Below, piece by piece: positions 1 through 12,639 of a DNA stretch of 64,000 nucleotides. Each line of letters opens with the position of its first letter. Positions within the stretch are counted from its first letter, which is position 1. Below the pieces are notes generated by a model. That model searched no databases. It saw nothing but the letters and a program-made list of their open reading frames with translations, and was not told the DNA's origin. The position numbers were made by a program, and so were the translations under genes. Source of the DNA: Hyperoodon ampullatus (lineage: Eukaryota > Chordata > Mammalia > Artiodactyla > Ziphiidae); the NCBI GenBank assembly GCA_949752795.1, contig OX457058.1, positions 163,373,353-163,437,352 on the forward strand. Direction: 5' to 3'.

Positions 1-2930
1 TCTATATTTCTGTTTTTGTGCCAGGACCATACTATGTTGATTACTGTAGTTTGTAGTATAGTCTGAAGTCAGGGGGCCTGATTCCTCCAGCTCCATTTTT
101 CCTTCTTAAGATAGATTTGGCTACTTGGGGTCTTTTGTGTTTCCATGCAAATTGTGAAAAATTCTGTTCTACTTCTGTGAAAAATGTCATTGGTAGTTTG
201 ATAGAGATTGCGTTGAATCTGTAATTTGCTTTGTGTAGTATAGTCATTTTCACAATGTTGATTCTTCCAATCCAAGAACATGGTATATATCTCTAATTGT
301 TCTTGTGCTTTTTTTTTTTGTTTTTTTGTGTTTTTTTTGTTTTGTTTTTTTTTTGTTTTTTTGCTGTATGAGGGACTTTCACTGTTGTGGCCTCTCCCTT
401 TGCAGAGCAAAGGCTCCGGAAGTGCAGGCTCAGTGGCCATGGCTCATGGGCCCAGCTGCTCCATGGCATGTGGGATCCTCCCAGACCGTGGCACGAACCC
501 GTATCCCCTGCATCTGCAGGAGGACTCTCAACCACTGCGCCACCAGGGAAGCCCTCTCCAATTTTTTTTATCATCTTTAATTTCTTTCATTAGTGTCTTA
601 TCAGTTTCTGCAAACAGGTCTTTTGTCTCCTTAGGTACGTTTATTCCTAGGTATTTAATTCTTTTTGGTGCAATGGTAAATGGGAGTGTTTCCTTAATTT
701 CTCTTCCAGATTTTTCATCATTAGTGTATAGGAATGCAAGAGATTTCCGTTCATTAATTTTATATCCTGATATTTTACCAAATTCATTGATTAGCTCTAG
801 TAATTTTCTGGTAGCATCTTTAGCAATTTTTATGTATAGTATCATGTCATCAGCAAACAGTGACAGCTTTACTTCTTCTTTTCCGATCTGGAATCCTTTT
901 ATTTCTTTTTCTTCTCTCATTTTTCTGGCTAAAACTTCCAAAACTATGTTGAATAATAGTGGTGAGAGTGGGCAACCTTGTCTTTTTCCTGATCTTAGAG
1001 GAAATGGTTTCACTTTTTCACCTTCAAAAATGATGTTGGCTGTGTGTTTGTCATATATGGCCTTTATCATGTTTAGGTAAGTTCCATCTATGCTTAATCT
1101 CTGGAGAGTTTTTATAATAAATCGGTGTTGAATTTTTTCAAAAGCTTTTTCTGCATCTATTGAGATGATCATATCGTTTTTCTCCTTCAATTTGTTAATA
1201 TGGTTTATCATGTTGACTGATTTGCATATATGGAAGAATCCTTGCATTCCTGGGATAAACCCCACTTGATCACGGTGTATAATCCTTTTAATATACTGTT
1301 GGATTATGTTTGCTAGCATATTGTTGAGGATTTTGGCATCTATGTTCATCAGTGATATTAGCCTGTAGTTTCCATTCTTTGTGACATCTTTGTCTGGTTT
1401 TGGTATCAGGGTGTTGGTGGCCTCATAAAATGAGTTTGGGAGTGTTCCTCTCTCTGCCATATTTTGGAAGAGTTTGAGAAAGATAGATGTTAGCTATTTA
1501 AGTGTTTGATAGAATTCATCTGTGAAACCATCTGGTCCTGGGCTTTTGTTTGTTGGAAGAATGTTAATCACAGTTTCAATTTCAGTGCTTGTGATTGGCC
1601 TGTTTGTATTTTTCTATTTCTTCCTTGTTCAGTCTCAGAAGTTGTGCTTTTCTAAGAATTTGTCCATTTTTTCTTGGTTGTCCATTTTACTGGCACATAG
1701 TTTCTTGTAGTAATCTCTCATGATACTTTGTACTTCTGCAGTGTCATTTGTTACTTCTTTTTCATTTCTAATTCTATTGATTTGAGTCTTCTCCCTTTTT
1801 TTCTTGATGACTCTGGCTAATGATTTATCAATTTTGTTTATCTTCTCAAAGAACCAACTTTTAGTTTTATTGATCTTTGTTATTGTTTCCTTCATTTCTT
1901 TTTCATTTATTTCTGATCTGATCTTTATGATTTCTTTCCTTCTGCTAACTTTGGGGATTTTGTTCTTTTTCTCTAGTTGCTTTATGTGTAAGGTTGGTGG
2001 TTTATTTGAGATATTTCTTGTTGCTTTAGGTAGAATTGTATTGCTGAAATCTTCCCTTTTAGAACTGCTTTTGCTGCATCCCATAGATTATGGGTCATCG
2101 TGTTTTCATTGTCATTTGTTTCTAGGTAGTTTCTGATTTCCTCTTTGATTTCTTCAGTGATCTTTTAGGTTATTAAGTAGTGTATTGTTTAACCTCCATG
2201 TGTTTGTATTTTTTACAGATTTTTTCCTGTAACTGATATGTAATCTCATAGCATTGTGATCAGAAAAGGTACTTGATATGATTTCAATTTTCTTAAATTT
2301 ACTAAGTCTTGATTTGTGACCCAAATATGATCTAACATGGAGAATGTTCCATGAGCACATGACAAGAGAGTGTAATTTGCTGTTTTTAGAAGGAATGTCC
2401 TATAACTTTCAGTTAAGTCCATCTGGTTTAATGTATCTTTAAGGCTTATGTTTCCTTATTTATTTTCATTTTAGGTGATTTGTCCATTGGTGAAAATGGG
2501 GTGTTAAAGTCCCCTACTATGATTGTATTACTGTCAAATTTCCCTTTTATATCTGTTAGCATTTCCATGTGTATTGAGGTGCTCCTATGTTGGGTGCATA
2601 AATATTTACAATTGTTACACCTTCTTGGCTTGATCCCCTGATGATTATGTAGTGTCCTTCTTTGTCTCTTGCAATAGTCTTTATTTTAAAGGCTATTTCG
2701 TCTGATATGATAATTGTTCCTCCAGCTCTCTTTTGATTTCCATTTGCATGGAATATCTTTTTCCATCCCCTCACTTTCAGTCTGTATGTGTCCCTAAGTC
2801 TGAAGTGGGTCTCTTGTAGACAGCATATGTATGGGTCTTAGTTTTGAATCTATTCAGTCAGTTTATGTTTTTTGGTTGGCGCATTTAATCCACTTACATT
2901 TAAGGTAGTTTTCAATATGCATGATCCTAC
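1..2930 (-). pseudogene. L1 ORF2 (endonuclease/reverse transcriptase) remnant
   Basis: This is a decayed copy of ORF2p, the L1 protein that nicks target DNA and reverse-transcribes L1 RNA. Frames at 2774-2556 and 2360-2154 (minus) belong to the endonuclease domain. The frame at 2084-1635 is the linker, and the frame at 1460-528 covers the reverse transcriptase core. In that core the motifs [12 protein letters not shown] and FADD are visible; the FADD codons are at 857-846, so the catalytic Asp pair is intact in this piece. Several frameshifts separate the frames and a SINE interrupts the C-terminal part. A pseudogene is certain; the exact limits are approximate. Confidence 0.9.
309..554 (-). 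mobile_element. CHR-type tRNA-derived SINE in L1
   Basis: The minus strand reads from a GGGCTTCC-type head (554) through tRNA-like A and B boxes to an A-rich tail, seen as the poly-T run at 309-362. It splits the minus-strand L1. A short flanking match (TCTCTAATT at 290-298 against TCTCCAATT from 555) is a plausible degraded TSD. The internal A/B boxes are the usual Pol III promoter of such SINEs. Confidence 0.92.
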
Positions 2931-2997
2931 TACCATTTTCTCAATTGTTTTGGATTTGTTATTGTAAGTCTTTTCCTTCTCTTGTGTTTCTTGCCTA

Positions 2998-3915
2998 GAG
3001 AAGTTCCTTTAGCATTTTTGTAGAGCTGGTTTGGTGGTGCTGAATTCTCTTAGCTTTTGTTTGTCTCTAATGTTTTTAATTTCTCCATTGAAGCAGAATG
3101 GGATCCTTGCTGGGTAGAGTAATCTTGGTTGTAGGTTTTTCCCTTTCATCACTTTAGATATGTCCTGCTACTCCCTTCTGGCTTGCAGATTTTCTGCTGA
3201 AAGATCAGCTGTTAACCTTATGTGGATTCCCTTTTATGTTAATTATTGCTTTTCCCTTGTTAATTTTAATATTTTTTTCTTTTATTTAACTTTTGATAAT
3301 TTGGTTAATATGTGTCTTGGCATGTTTCTCCTTGGATTTATCCCTTATGGGACTCTCTGTGCTTCCTGGACTTGATTGACTACTTCTTTACCCATATTAG
3401 GGAAGTTTTCAACTATAATCTCTTCAAATATTTTCTCAGTCCCTGTTTTTTGTTTTGTTTTTGTTTTTGTTTGTTTTTTTCTCTTCTTCCTTTGGGGGCC
3501 CTATAATTCAAATGTTGGTGTGTTCAATGCTGTCCCAGATGTCTCTGAGACTATCCTCAATTATTTTCATTCTTTTATCTTTTTTCTGCTCTGCAATAGT
3601 TATTTCCAATCTTTTATCTTCCAGGTCACTTATCAGTTCTTCTGTCTCACTTATTCTGCTATTGATTCCTTCTGGAGAATTTTTAATTTCATTTATTGTG
3701 TTGTTCATCATTGTTTGTTTGCTCTTTAGTTCTTCTAGGTCCCTGTTAAATGTTTTTTGTATTTTCTCCATTCTATTTCCAAGATTTTGAATCACCTTTA
3801 CTATCATTACTCTGAATTCTTTTTCAGGTAGACTGCTTATTTCTTCTTCATTTGTTTTGACTGTTGGGTTTTTACCTTGCTCCTTCACCAGCTGTGTGTT
3901 TCTCTGTCTTCTCAT
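2998..3915 (-). pseudogene. L1 ORF1 (RNA-binding chaperone) remnant
   Basis: The minus-strand frame at 3915-3508 reads as the N-terminal and coiled-coil part of L1 ORF1p, with a Glu/Lys/Ile-rich heptad-like stretch containing DLEELKSKQ and a SLPEKEF motif. The ORF1 C-terminal domain continues in other frames down to about 2998. The normal product is a trimeric RNA-binding protein that coats L1 RNA. Here it is split by frameshifts. A short gap separates it from ORF2, as expected for L1. Confidence 0.85.
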
Positions 3916-4443
3916 TTTGCTTAACTTACTGTGTTTGGAGTCTCCTTTTTTCAGGCTGCAGGTCCATAATTCTCATTGTTTTGGTGTCTGCTCTCAGTGG
4001 GTAAAGTTGGTTCGTTGGGTTGTGTAGGCTTCCTTGTGCAGGTGACTGGTGCTTGTGTTCTGGCACATGAGGCTGGATCTTGTCTTTCTGATGGGCAGGA
4101 CATTGTCTTGTGGTTTGTTTTGTGGTGTCTGCAACCTTATTATGATTTTAGGCAGCCTCTCTGTTAATGGGTGGTTTTGTGTTCCTGTCTTGCTATTTGT
4201 TTAGCATAGGGTGTCCGGCAATGTAGCTTGCTGGTCGTTGAGTGGATCTGGGTCTTAGCATTGAGATGGAGATCTCTGGGAGAGCTTTCACTATTTGATA
4301 TTATGTGGGGCTTGGAGGTCCCTGGTGGACCAATGTCCTGAACTCAGCTCTCCCACCTCAGAGGTTCAGGCCTCACACCCGGCCAGAGCACCAAGACCCC
4401 ATCAGCCTCAGAGCTCAGAAGAGAAAGGAGGAGAAGTATGAAA

Positions 4444-4476
<33 letters not shown>

Positions 4477-5103
4477 AGAAAGAAAGAAGAAAGAAAGAAA
4501 AAAGAAAGAGAAAAATAAAATAAAAGTTATTAAAGTAGAAAAATTATTAAGAATAAAAAATAAAAATGTAATAGAAATATAAGAGGAAAGAAAGAAGCAT
4601 ACACATACAAACTCACAAAAAATAGAGAAAAAGGAAGAAAATATATATATATAATTAAAAATGATGAGAATAACCAAATCAATAAACAAATCTCCTACTA
4701 AACTAAGATAAACAAAAAACCAGAAACAAATTAGATGCAGAAAGTGAACAACAAGTCTACAGTTGCTCCCAAAGTCAATTTTGGGGTGATTCATTTCCTA
4801 TTCAGGTATTCCACAGATACAGGGTACATCAAATTGATTGTGGAGATTTAATCCACTTCCTCTGAGGCTGCTGGGACTAATTTCCCTTTCTGTTCTTTGT
4901 TCACAGAGCTCCTGGGGTTCAGCTTTGGATTTGGCCCCAACTCTGTGTGTAGGTCCCTTGAACATGTCTTTTGGGAAGTCTGAGGTCTTCTGTCAGTGTT
5001 CAGTAGGTGTTCTGTCGGAGTTGTTCCACATGTAGATGTAGTTTTGATGTATTTGTGGGGAGGAATGTGATCTCCACGTCTTACTCCTCCGCCTTCTTGA
5101 AGG
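3916..5103 (-). promoter_or_regulatory. L1 5' UTR (inferred internal promoter), minus strand
   Basis: This stretch lies between ORF1 and the L1 5' end. Its outer part (about 4790-5103) is similar to the 5' UTR of the L1 at 43625. The middle differs: here there is a GAAA-rich and AT-rich block (about 4430-4770), while the other copy has a GC-rich block. L1 5' UTRs normally hold an internal Pol II promoter; activity here is not shown by sequence alone. Confidence 0.7.
4440..4510 (+). repeat. (GAAA)n/(GAAGAAA)n purine repeat
   Basis: An imperfect tetranucleotide purine run lies inside the L1 5' UTR. It is followed to about 4620 by A-rich low-complexity DNA. Confidence 0.95.
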
Positions 5104-6929
5104 TGCTGACTATATGTCTCAATTTATCACACTTATTTTTCCTCTTTAGCATTTGCATTTTAAGCTTGGTAGTATTATAGGGGCACAATTTTAAAATCTT
5201 TTATGAGCTGAAACGTTTTGATCTATTGTTTGCTTTATCTGACATTCAGTATAACATTAGATAATTTTTCCTTTCTATGAACCAGTTGGATGTTTTTACT
5301 TTTAAAGTTAATTTTTATTTTATCTAAAATCATATAGTTAACCTATTATGTTTATGAAGTAGGAGATACAGATATACACTTATTCTCTTCTAAATGATTA
5401 ATTAACTGGCCAAGCACTGTTTATTAAATTACATTTGCCTTCTTTATTTGTTCAGGATAAGTTTTTCATCTATTTAGTTATTTAATAAAATTAAATACAT
5501 TTTCAATCAAACTATTTTTATTGCCCCTGTATTTTGAGTCCAGTATTATTATTTTAAATAATTTACTAATTAAAAAATGTAAAGTTCATTAGTATTGAGT
5601 TCTCTATCATTACTCCTTTATTTCCAAATTCCTGATGCTATTCTCATAATATTTTTGGTCTACATTAATTTTTAAATTATTTTATTAATTGAAAAATTAC
5701 CATTAAGATATCACACTACAGTAGCTGGTTATCTTCACTTTTGGGGCATATTGAAGTCTATAATTTCTAGCTTCCTTGCAGGTAGGCAAGGCAAAGTGAG
5801 TAGCTCTGGTCACTGGAATCTGGGCAATGTGACCTGTGTTACCTCTAGACCAAAACATGGAGGAATAAAAAGGAGATCTTCATGGACTTTCTTCCCTAGA
5901 AAACTGAAAAAGGAAATCACATTTTCAACGTGGAAGTCTCTTTCAGCTTAGAGTCCTGAGCATTATGGAAGATATCATTGCCCATAGACCTCCATTGGAT
6001 ATGCACTGTGAATGGAGTTAAGCATTTTTTATGTGCTAGGACTGATGAATCATTGCTTACTCCAACTTAACTAGGTTATCCTGACCTGTGTAACACTGTT
6101 TTTGAATTATATTTATTTTTCCTTAAAGAAAATCCTACAGGCATACTTTCCCTTTCCTTTGATGTAGACTCACCCTGCCTCCCCCCCCCCCACCCATTGG
6201 CTATTTGTGTTTCTTTTCATTTTACTAATCTTTAAGAGAAAGATTAGTTTTTACTTTTATAATAATAAGTGAGTAGGAACTCTGACTGGTGCTGCTACTT
6301 CGTAAAACCAGTTCCCAGATGTGCTCTAATTTTAGGGACATGACTAGGCTCACAACATCAATGTGAGTCAAGAAGTAGGGTCTGTTGGCACCAAGTGGTC
6401 AAGATGTAGTATTCCAATGGCCCAAGCTATGTTGGATCCTAGAGAACTGAGGAATTTGAAGCTAGGAAGAGGGACAGGAGCAGCTGGGATTTAGAGAAGT
6501 AAAGAGCATAGAACTAGCTTGGATAGGTAGGAGCATAGGTTAAAGCAATTCCTATAACATTACAGTGATGAAGAATATTGATATTGAAAAAGGAATTAGA
6601 TAAGGAGCTGAGTCCGAGTCTCTAATCTTTCACTAAAACATTTAAGAAAGGTTAAGGTAGACCTCCGTTGGAGTTGTCCTCTGAATACTCTCAGAGTCAG
6701 AAGCAAATCCACTTTGTTGTAAGGGTTCTTCATGGAAGGTCCACAATATTCTCACAGATTAACAACAAGCATACTTTTACAAAGATTATTGAATGTATAA
6801 GAAGTCAAGCCACTATGCTTGAAACTCAGGAAAAAAAAAAAGAAACAACAACTTTTGTTCTTTGATAACTCAAAATGTTAGTTAAGGTGCAAAATAAATA
6901 GTAGATATGTATTTTTTTTAGAAAAAATG
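5104..6929. other. Unassigned AT-rich sequence
   Basis: No convincing gene is visible. A short C run lies at 6181-6192. The stretch around 5700-5890 has the feel of an old interspersed repeat, but I cannot assign it. The open frame at 5751-5951 has no recognisable family. Confidence 0.5.
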
Positions 6930-8900
6930 CAAATAGAAAGATGAGTTTAAAAACAGAAACTCTTGACAATGAAGAGACAAACATTAAAAGCAGAACTTAA
7001 GAAAATGTAAAATATAACTGTTAAAATTTAACTGATGGGTTAAGCAGGAGGAATATAAACAGTTGAAGAATAAATTAGCAACATTGAAGAGTATGTAGAT
7101 ATATAGTATGTAGTATGTGTTAAAGAATGTTTATGAGGTGGGAAGAATGAAATAGAAGTAAGAGACATGAAAGACAAAATAAATTCTGACATCTGATGAA
7201 GGTTTAGGATGAGAAAAAGAAAGAGATTGTAGAAGAAGAAATAGTTTAAGAGATAATGTTGTTAATTTCCAAAAAATGATATAACACATATACAAGAAGC
7301 ACAAAACATTCCAAGCAAGATTAAAATATATGTATATTTCTACTTATATTTAGAAACCATAGAATATCAAAGACAAATAAACTATATCATAAACTCCTAG
7401 AAAGAATGAAGAGACTGATTAAAAGAATGATATTAGAATGACAGCAATTGCAATCTATGACACAGTAGGATAATATTTACATAGTCGAGCAAAATTAACT
7501 GTTCTTCTAAAGGAGTGTGCACTGAAAAACAATAAAAATGAAATTAAAATATTTACAATTACTTCAGGGAGTTACCACCAGGAGAATTTCTTAAAATAAA
7601 ATTCTACAAGGAGACAATCAAAGATCAAAAAATGATGTTGATCAAATAAGTAGAGAAAGTCAGACAAATATTTTTTTATAAAATATTAATATTGAGCTTA
7701 AGAAAGGACAGGATTTAAAAAATAGATTACAATACCATGTAAATAAGGATAAAATATTTTAGAGCTAAAGATTTTTCTTTCTTTGGGGGGTGTCCTAGAC
7801 CATCAATAATTTGTTAATTTTAAGTCTTAGTTAAGGTCAATATATTTGACAAAAATATAAGTATAATAATTTTAATTGGAAAAATAGTGTAAAATTTCAA
7901 AACTACTAAAATGAAAATGAAAAAAGGGTGACAGTAGAATAAGAACAAGCTCCAGTACATGCAAAAAAGGAATGAAAAATAAAATTTAAAAAAAAAATTG
8001 GGGCTTCCCTGGTGGTGCAGTGGTTAAGAGTCCGCCTGCCGATGCAGGGGACATGGGTTCGTGCCCCGGTCCAGGAGGATCCCATGTGCCACAGAGCAGC
8101 TGGACCCATGAGCCATGGCCACTAGGCCTGCATGTCTGGAGCCTGTGCTCTACAACGGGAGAGGCCACAACAGCGAGAGGCCTGTGTACCGCAAAAATAA
8201 ATAAATAAATAAATAATTTAAGTGAATGGAAAATGAAAAATCAGATGGTAGCAAAAAATCCAAAAGTATTAATCTTTATCAATGTAAACTTGAATGGACA
8301 ATATCTGTGAATTAAAAGTCAGGATTGTCAACCAGAGTAAAACAAAAATGTGGCTAAATGCTATTTACAGGAGATATAAAGTATAAACTTGGGATGAGAA
8401 AATATTTATCAGATAATAGCTTTCAAAATAAAGCTTGAGAAACTATGTTAATATCAGGTAAAATTTACTTTTTGATAAAAATAACAATCCGTAACAGAGA
8501 GAGCAATGGAATAATAGCACAGCACTTAATTTTAGCTTAATGTCAGAAAGTTGTAATAATTTTGAATGAGTATTTACCTTTTGTATGTGAGCTAAAAATG
8601 CATTGTACTATAAGAAGAATTAGGCAAATTATTCTTATAGTGGAAATTCAGCAATTTAGATAAGCTAAAAATCAGCAAAAATATATAAATAGTTAAATTT
8701 ATATTGAGTTAATTAACATACAGAAAACTCTACCTCCAAAAATAAGTACATATTTTTTCTCTACATATATGGCACATTTACAAAAATTGACCTCATACTA
8801 AGCCATCAAGTAAGCCTCAACCTATTTCAAATAATAGGCATCATTCAGAGAACTGTTTTGATATAAACTGCTTCCTTCCATGTATCTCACAAAAGAATTT
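6930..8900 (+). mobile_element. Ancient L1 (ORF1 to ORF2 endonuclease), decayed
   Basis: The plus strand follows the order of an old mammalian L1. ORF1 coiled-coil-like sequence comes first (6950-7270), then the ORF1 C-terminal region (7340-7700). Sequence like the ORF2 endonuclease domain follows (8230-8900), including the stretch normally encoding the DHILGHK-type motif near 8780-8830. It is highly diverged, with no usable frame. A younger SINE is inserted at 8001. Confidence 0.65.
8001..8216 (+). mobile_element. CHR-type SINE, sense
   Basis: It starts GGGCTTCCCTGG, with an A-box-like GGTGCAGTGGTT, a B-box-like GGTTCGTGCCC, and ends in a (AAAT)n tail. It is inserted in the ancient L1. TSDs are not clear because the flanks are A-rich. 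Confidence 0.93.
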
Positions 8901-8936
8901 AATCATGTTAGCACGGTCATTTAGCAGATATTTCTT

Positions 8937-9250
8937 TTTTTTTAAAGGAATTTTGCCTTTTAAAAAAAAAATATTTATTTATTTATGGTTGTGTTGGCTC
9001 TTCATCTCTGTGCGAGGGCTTTCTCCAGCCGCGGCAAGCTGGGATCAATCTTCATCTTGGTGTGCGGGCCTCTCACCATTGTGGCCTCTCTTTTTGTGGA
9101 GCACAGGCTCCAGACGCACAGGCTCAGTAATTGTGGCTCACGGGGACAGTTGCTCCACAGCATGTGGTATCCCCTCAGACTAGGGCTCGAACCCATGTCC
9201 CCTGCATCAGCAGGCAGACCCTCAACAACTGTACCACCAGGGAAGCCCCT
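8937..9250 (-). mobile_element. Longer CHR-type SINE, antisense, with TSD
   Basis: The minus strand begins at the GGGGCTTCC head (9250) and ends in an A-rich/(AAAT)n tail. It is longer than most SINEs here because it has an extra 3' segment (about 8985-9065). An 11-bp direct repeat AGATATTTCTT flanks it at 8926-8936 and 9251-9261, a clean target-site duplication. Confidence 0.92.
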
Positions 9251-9424
9251 AGATATTTCTTATAACTGAAAATATTAAAGAAGCCACTTTTGAAGAAAGG
9301 ATAATGGGACCTCATTTGTCAAAGGCTAGGAAAATTCTGGGTCAAGCAATCAGAATTTCCTGAGCCTTTTATAGCCTAATGTAGGGGTCAAAAGAGGGAA
9401 AGTTAAAGACCTCATCCCTGGCCT

Positions 9425-9625
9425 GAACCAAATTTTAATCCAGCTCTGGCATTCACAGTGCTATACACACCTGGGACAGGATACTCTACTTCACAGCACC
9501 TCAGTTTTTTTATTGGTAAAATGTGAACTCTACTATTACTGTAAAACTTAAGTGTGAAGATACATATAGAGTCTTTAAAACAGTGCCTGGCCCATATTAA
9601 GCAACTTAGAGATGTCAACTTCTAT
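9425..9625 (+). repeat. MIR (old tRNA-derived SINE)
   Basis: The order of features matches MIR: a CACCTCAGTTTTTTTATTGGTAAAA-like core, then ACAGTGCCTGGC-like and ATTAAGCAACTTAG-like ends. It is diverged, as expected for this ancient family. Confidence 0.65.
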
Positions 9626-9829
9626 TATGCATGTTCATACTGACTCTTAGAGAGGATTCATAGTACCTAACATTCTCCAAAATTGGTTCCACCTGGACTC
9701 CTTTTTATTTTTTATTTACTTATTACCAGAAGCAGTGTAAGGAAATAGCATACACAACACATTTTGGGAAATGCTCTTGCAGAGGGATCTTTCTCACTTT
9801 ATGGTTAGGATTCTGCACCCAATTTCAAG

Positions 9830-10588
9830 ATATATATGTTTCTCCCACACTACCAGGCAATCCTTGAACACAGCTAGGTGTCCTACAATTCAATTCTGAA
9901 ACTATCTACCTGGAAACATCATTAGATCCCACAGATGAAGGACTCAGTCCTATAAGACTGCACCCCTCTTCAGATGCCAATGGCAATTCCATGTTATCAC
10001 CTGTGCTTTCAACCAACCAGCTACAGAGTGAAGGTTCCAATGACCCTCTTCTTGCATTCAGTTAATTTGCTAGAGCAACTCACAGAACTAAGAAAAACAT
10101 TTTACTTACTGGATTCCTGGTTTATCATAAAAAGATGTCAGGAAGAGCCAGATGGAAGACATGCATAGGGCAAGGATTGTGAAAAGGGCACAGGGCTTTC
10201 CTGCCCTCTCCTAGAATGCCACTCTCCCAGCACTTGCATGTGTTCACCAACCCAGAAGTCCTCCAAACCCTGTCCTTTTGGAATTTTATGAAGGCTTTAT
10301 GACTTAGGCATGGTTGACTAAATCATTGGCCATTGGCAATATTTTCTACCTCCAGCCCCTCCTTTCCAGGGGGTTGGGACTGAAAGTTTCAAACTTCTAA
10401 TCACAGGGTTGGTTCTCCTGGCAACCAGCCCTCATCCTTAGGTGCTTTCCAAAAGCACCTCATTAAGGTAGCAAAAGACACCTTTGTAGTTCTTGTCACT
10501 AGGAAATTCCAAAGATTTTAGGAGCTGTATGCCAGAAAAAGGGGACTAAGACCAAATATACATTCTTTTTATAAATCCCAATATCACA
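9830..10588 (+). repeat. Old solo LTR (ERVL/MaLR-like, family not assigned)
   Basis: The layout is LTR-like and ends in ..ATATCACA. The first half is similar in order and wording to 53610-53990: GTTATCACCTGTGC, then TTAATTTGCTAGAG, then CACAGAA, then a SINE-independent GGTTTAT block. Finding two dispersed copies supports a repeat family. No internal retroviral genes are present, so it is a solo LTR. Confidence 0.55.
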
Positions 10589-10624
10589 GACTCATTAAAT
10601 AAAAATTAACTTAGCAAATTTTCA

Positions 10625-11030
10625 TTCCTACAACAAATATTTCTTGAGCTCCTACTATGTACTACATTTGTAGGTGGATTCTACATTGGCAGGTGGGAGT
10701 TAGGGTAGAGAAATCTTGTAGTATAGCTAAAGAACAATACTTTTCAAAAAGTATGTTTCAAAAAATTTCAGAAGTCATTAGGGAATGGTCTCTAACTTCA
10801 GAAATTGCAAAGATTTCCTTCTCCTCCTTAGAAATTATTTGATTCCTACATAGAGAATTATGGACTTTTTGTGTTTACATTTATTCCTCATGTAGTTTGC
10901 TTATGCACTATCCCCATGCCTTTTTGATGTCACAAAATTAATACTTCACTCAACAAATATATTTGTGCCTCTGCTATGGCATTGTGCTAGATACTGTAAC
11001 TAAAACAGTAAGTATGAATGACACTATTCT
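10625..11030. repeat. Two old MIR/L2-like fragments
   Basis: ACAAATATTTCTTGAGCTCCTACTATGT-like sequence at 10631 and a second similar motif (CAACAAATATATTTGTGCC, ATTGTGCTAGATACTG) at 10952 recall the end of an ancient interspersed repeat. Family assignment is tentative. Confidence 0.35.
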
Positions 11031-12099
11031 TCATTCAGTGAATTTAAATCTGTTTTGGGAGAAATCTATCTTAATTAGCTATGCAAAGACTACAGAGCAT
11101 ATGCCATTAAGTAACAGCAATGATGATTTATACATAAATTAATATTTGATTAATTTATATAATCCACATTATTTCTTCAAAAAATACTCAACAAAAACAA
11201 AATTTTCTTTGACTTTAAACTTACAATGCAATTTATATTATTGACTAGAATGATCCATCATTAATTTGAAGACATTACAGATTTAAAAGAAGACAAAATG
11301 AGAACTCTGTCAGGGACGTAAACAATTACAAATCTCATTTCCAAGGCAAAGACTGGGAGTCTAAGGACATTGGGAAGACATTTCCAAAGTTCTAGGCCTA
11401 GAAACACTCATCCAGAAGCACTAGGTTAAAGAAACTGGAAAGCAATACTAAGTATGCGTGTATGCCTATGTGTGGTGCACGCACAGGCATTTTCTTTAAT
11501 GAGGTAGTACTGACAGCTTCCTTACCATCTCTCCATCTGAGATTCTTTAAAAACTCTTCTAAGTTTTTGGCTTCCTACAGCCAAACAAACTGAGAAACAA
11601 GATGCTCATCTGATTATGTAAAAGCTGGCAAGGTAGAAGTCAAGTATATCCCCTTTAAGTGACCTTTCTAATAAGATTTTCTCCAGGTCTCTCCTCTCTG
11701 TGGGAATCAGCTGTATATTGCTAATTAATTTCTTTATTAGTTCACCTTTTCCTGTTAATTGGCACTGATCACTTTGATTCTTACCACCTCCCTTCCAATA
11801 TAATATTATTCATTAAGAATAGTTACAAAAATAATTATTCATGCTTATGTATTCAATTTGTTGGTTTGGAAAGGATTCAATATTGACAATTAAGTCTAAG
11901 CAACAGCCTTTGGAAGAAAGATAATTATAAAGACATTTTGATAAGTAGTGTTTATGGGTGTGGCAAAGCATGCAATTTCAGTCACCTGATTGCCCAGAAA
12001 ATTCGAGTTGGAGATTGAGACTCTAGGGGAGGAAACATATCTTCTTCCTCTATTCTTCTAAGTTCTCAATTGAGATTCCTGTAATAAAACATAGATGAA
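11031..12099. other. Unassigned AT-rich sequence
   Basis: No gene, RNA or clear repeat is recognisable. AT-rich stretches and a few short poly-A/T runs only. Confidence 0.5.
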
Positions 12100-12600
12100 C
12101 AAGGGAAAAACACTTACATTTATCTAATATAAATTTAATGTGACACAGAAACCTTCATAAGGAAATGGACACCCAAAGAAATGGTTAAAACCGTCTTAAA
12201 AATGAGCGTTTTTATGCTAGTTTTGCTGATGAGTAGAAAGTTCTGGAAAGATATAAGGCAAAGGTTATGAGGTAAGCGTAGGAAACTGGAAGGAACTTGG
12301 TACCTATTGGTTCAGATAGCTCTCTGTGTCCCTTTGCCTTCTGAGCTAAGAATGCTCCTTTCCTCTGTGTATAGGGAGAACACCTCTCACATGAGGGTTT
12401 TATCACCTGCTTCAGAGAAGGTCAGAAATTCCTTCACATGCCATTTCTCAAATTCCTTCACCTTGAAATATTTAATATGCCCAAACTCCATAATTGGGGT
12501 AGCAATTCCTGAACCCCATCAGACAGAATCAGAGTTTTGTGGACACCCAAAAGTGGTTCATGAACTCCTAAGTTCATGGAACCCCACTTCACCAATTAGT
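12100..12600. repeat. Possible LTR-like old repeat
   Basis: A moderately GC-richer block runs between AT-rich flanks. Its wording (GGTACCTATTGGTTCAGATAG, then a CTCTGTGTATAGGGAGA stretch, then CACCTTGAAATATTTAATATGC) resembles retroviral LTRs I cannot name. The 108-codon frame at 12307-12633 within it matches no protein I know. Confidence 0.25.
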
Positions 12601-12639
12601 TGGAAATATATGTTATGTCATAGATTTATGTAGAAAATC

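Larger units (their letters stand above)
1..5103 (-). mobile_element. LINE-1, 3' part outside window, 5' end present
   Basis: Read on the minus strand this is an L1 running from a 5' UTR (near 5103) through ORF1 and ORF2, with its 3' end beyond position 1. Its start, at 5082-5103, resembles the start of the L1 at 43625, including the GGAGGAGTAAGAC-type motif. Both ORFs are broken by frameshifts and stops, so it is inactive. A CHR SINE sits inside ORF2 at 309-554. The second TSD copy lies outside the window. Confidence 0.93.

Noticed and set aside
280..1080. 266-codon plus-strand frame
   Set aside because: It is antisense to L1 ORF2 and runs through the poly-T of a SINE; the real coding strand is minus.
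8001..8205. A tRNA gene, suggested by A and B boxes
   Set aside because: The boxes belong to a tRNA-derived SINE; the cloverleaf is not kept and the A-rich tail and dispersed copies fit a SINE.
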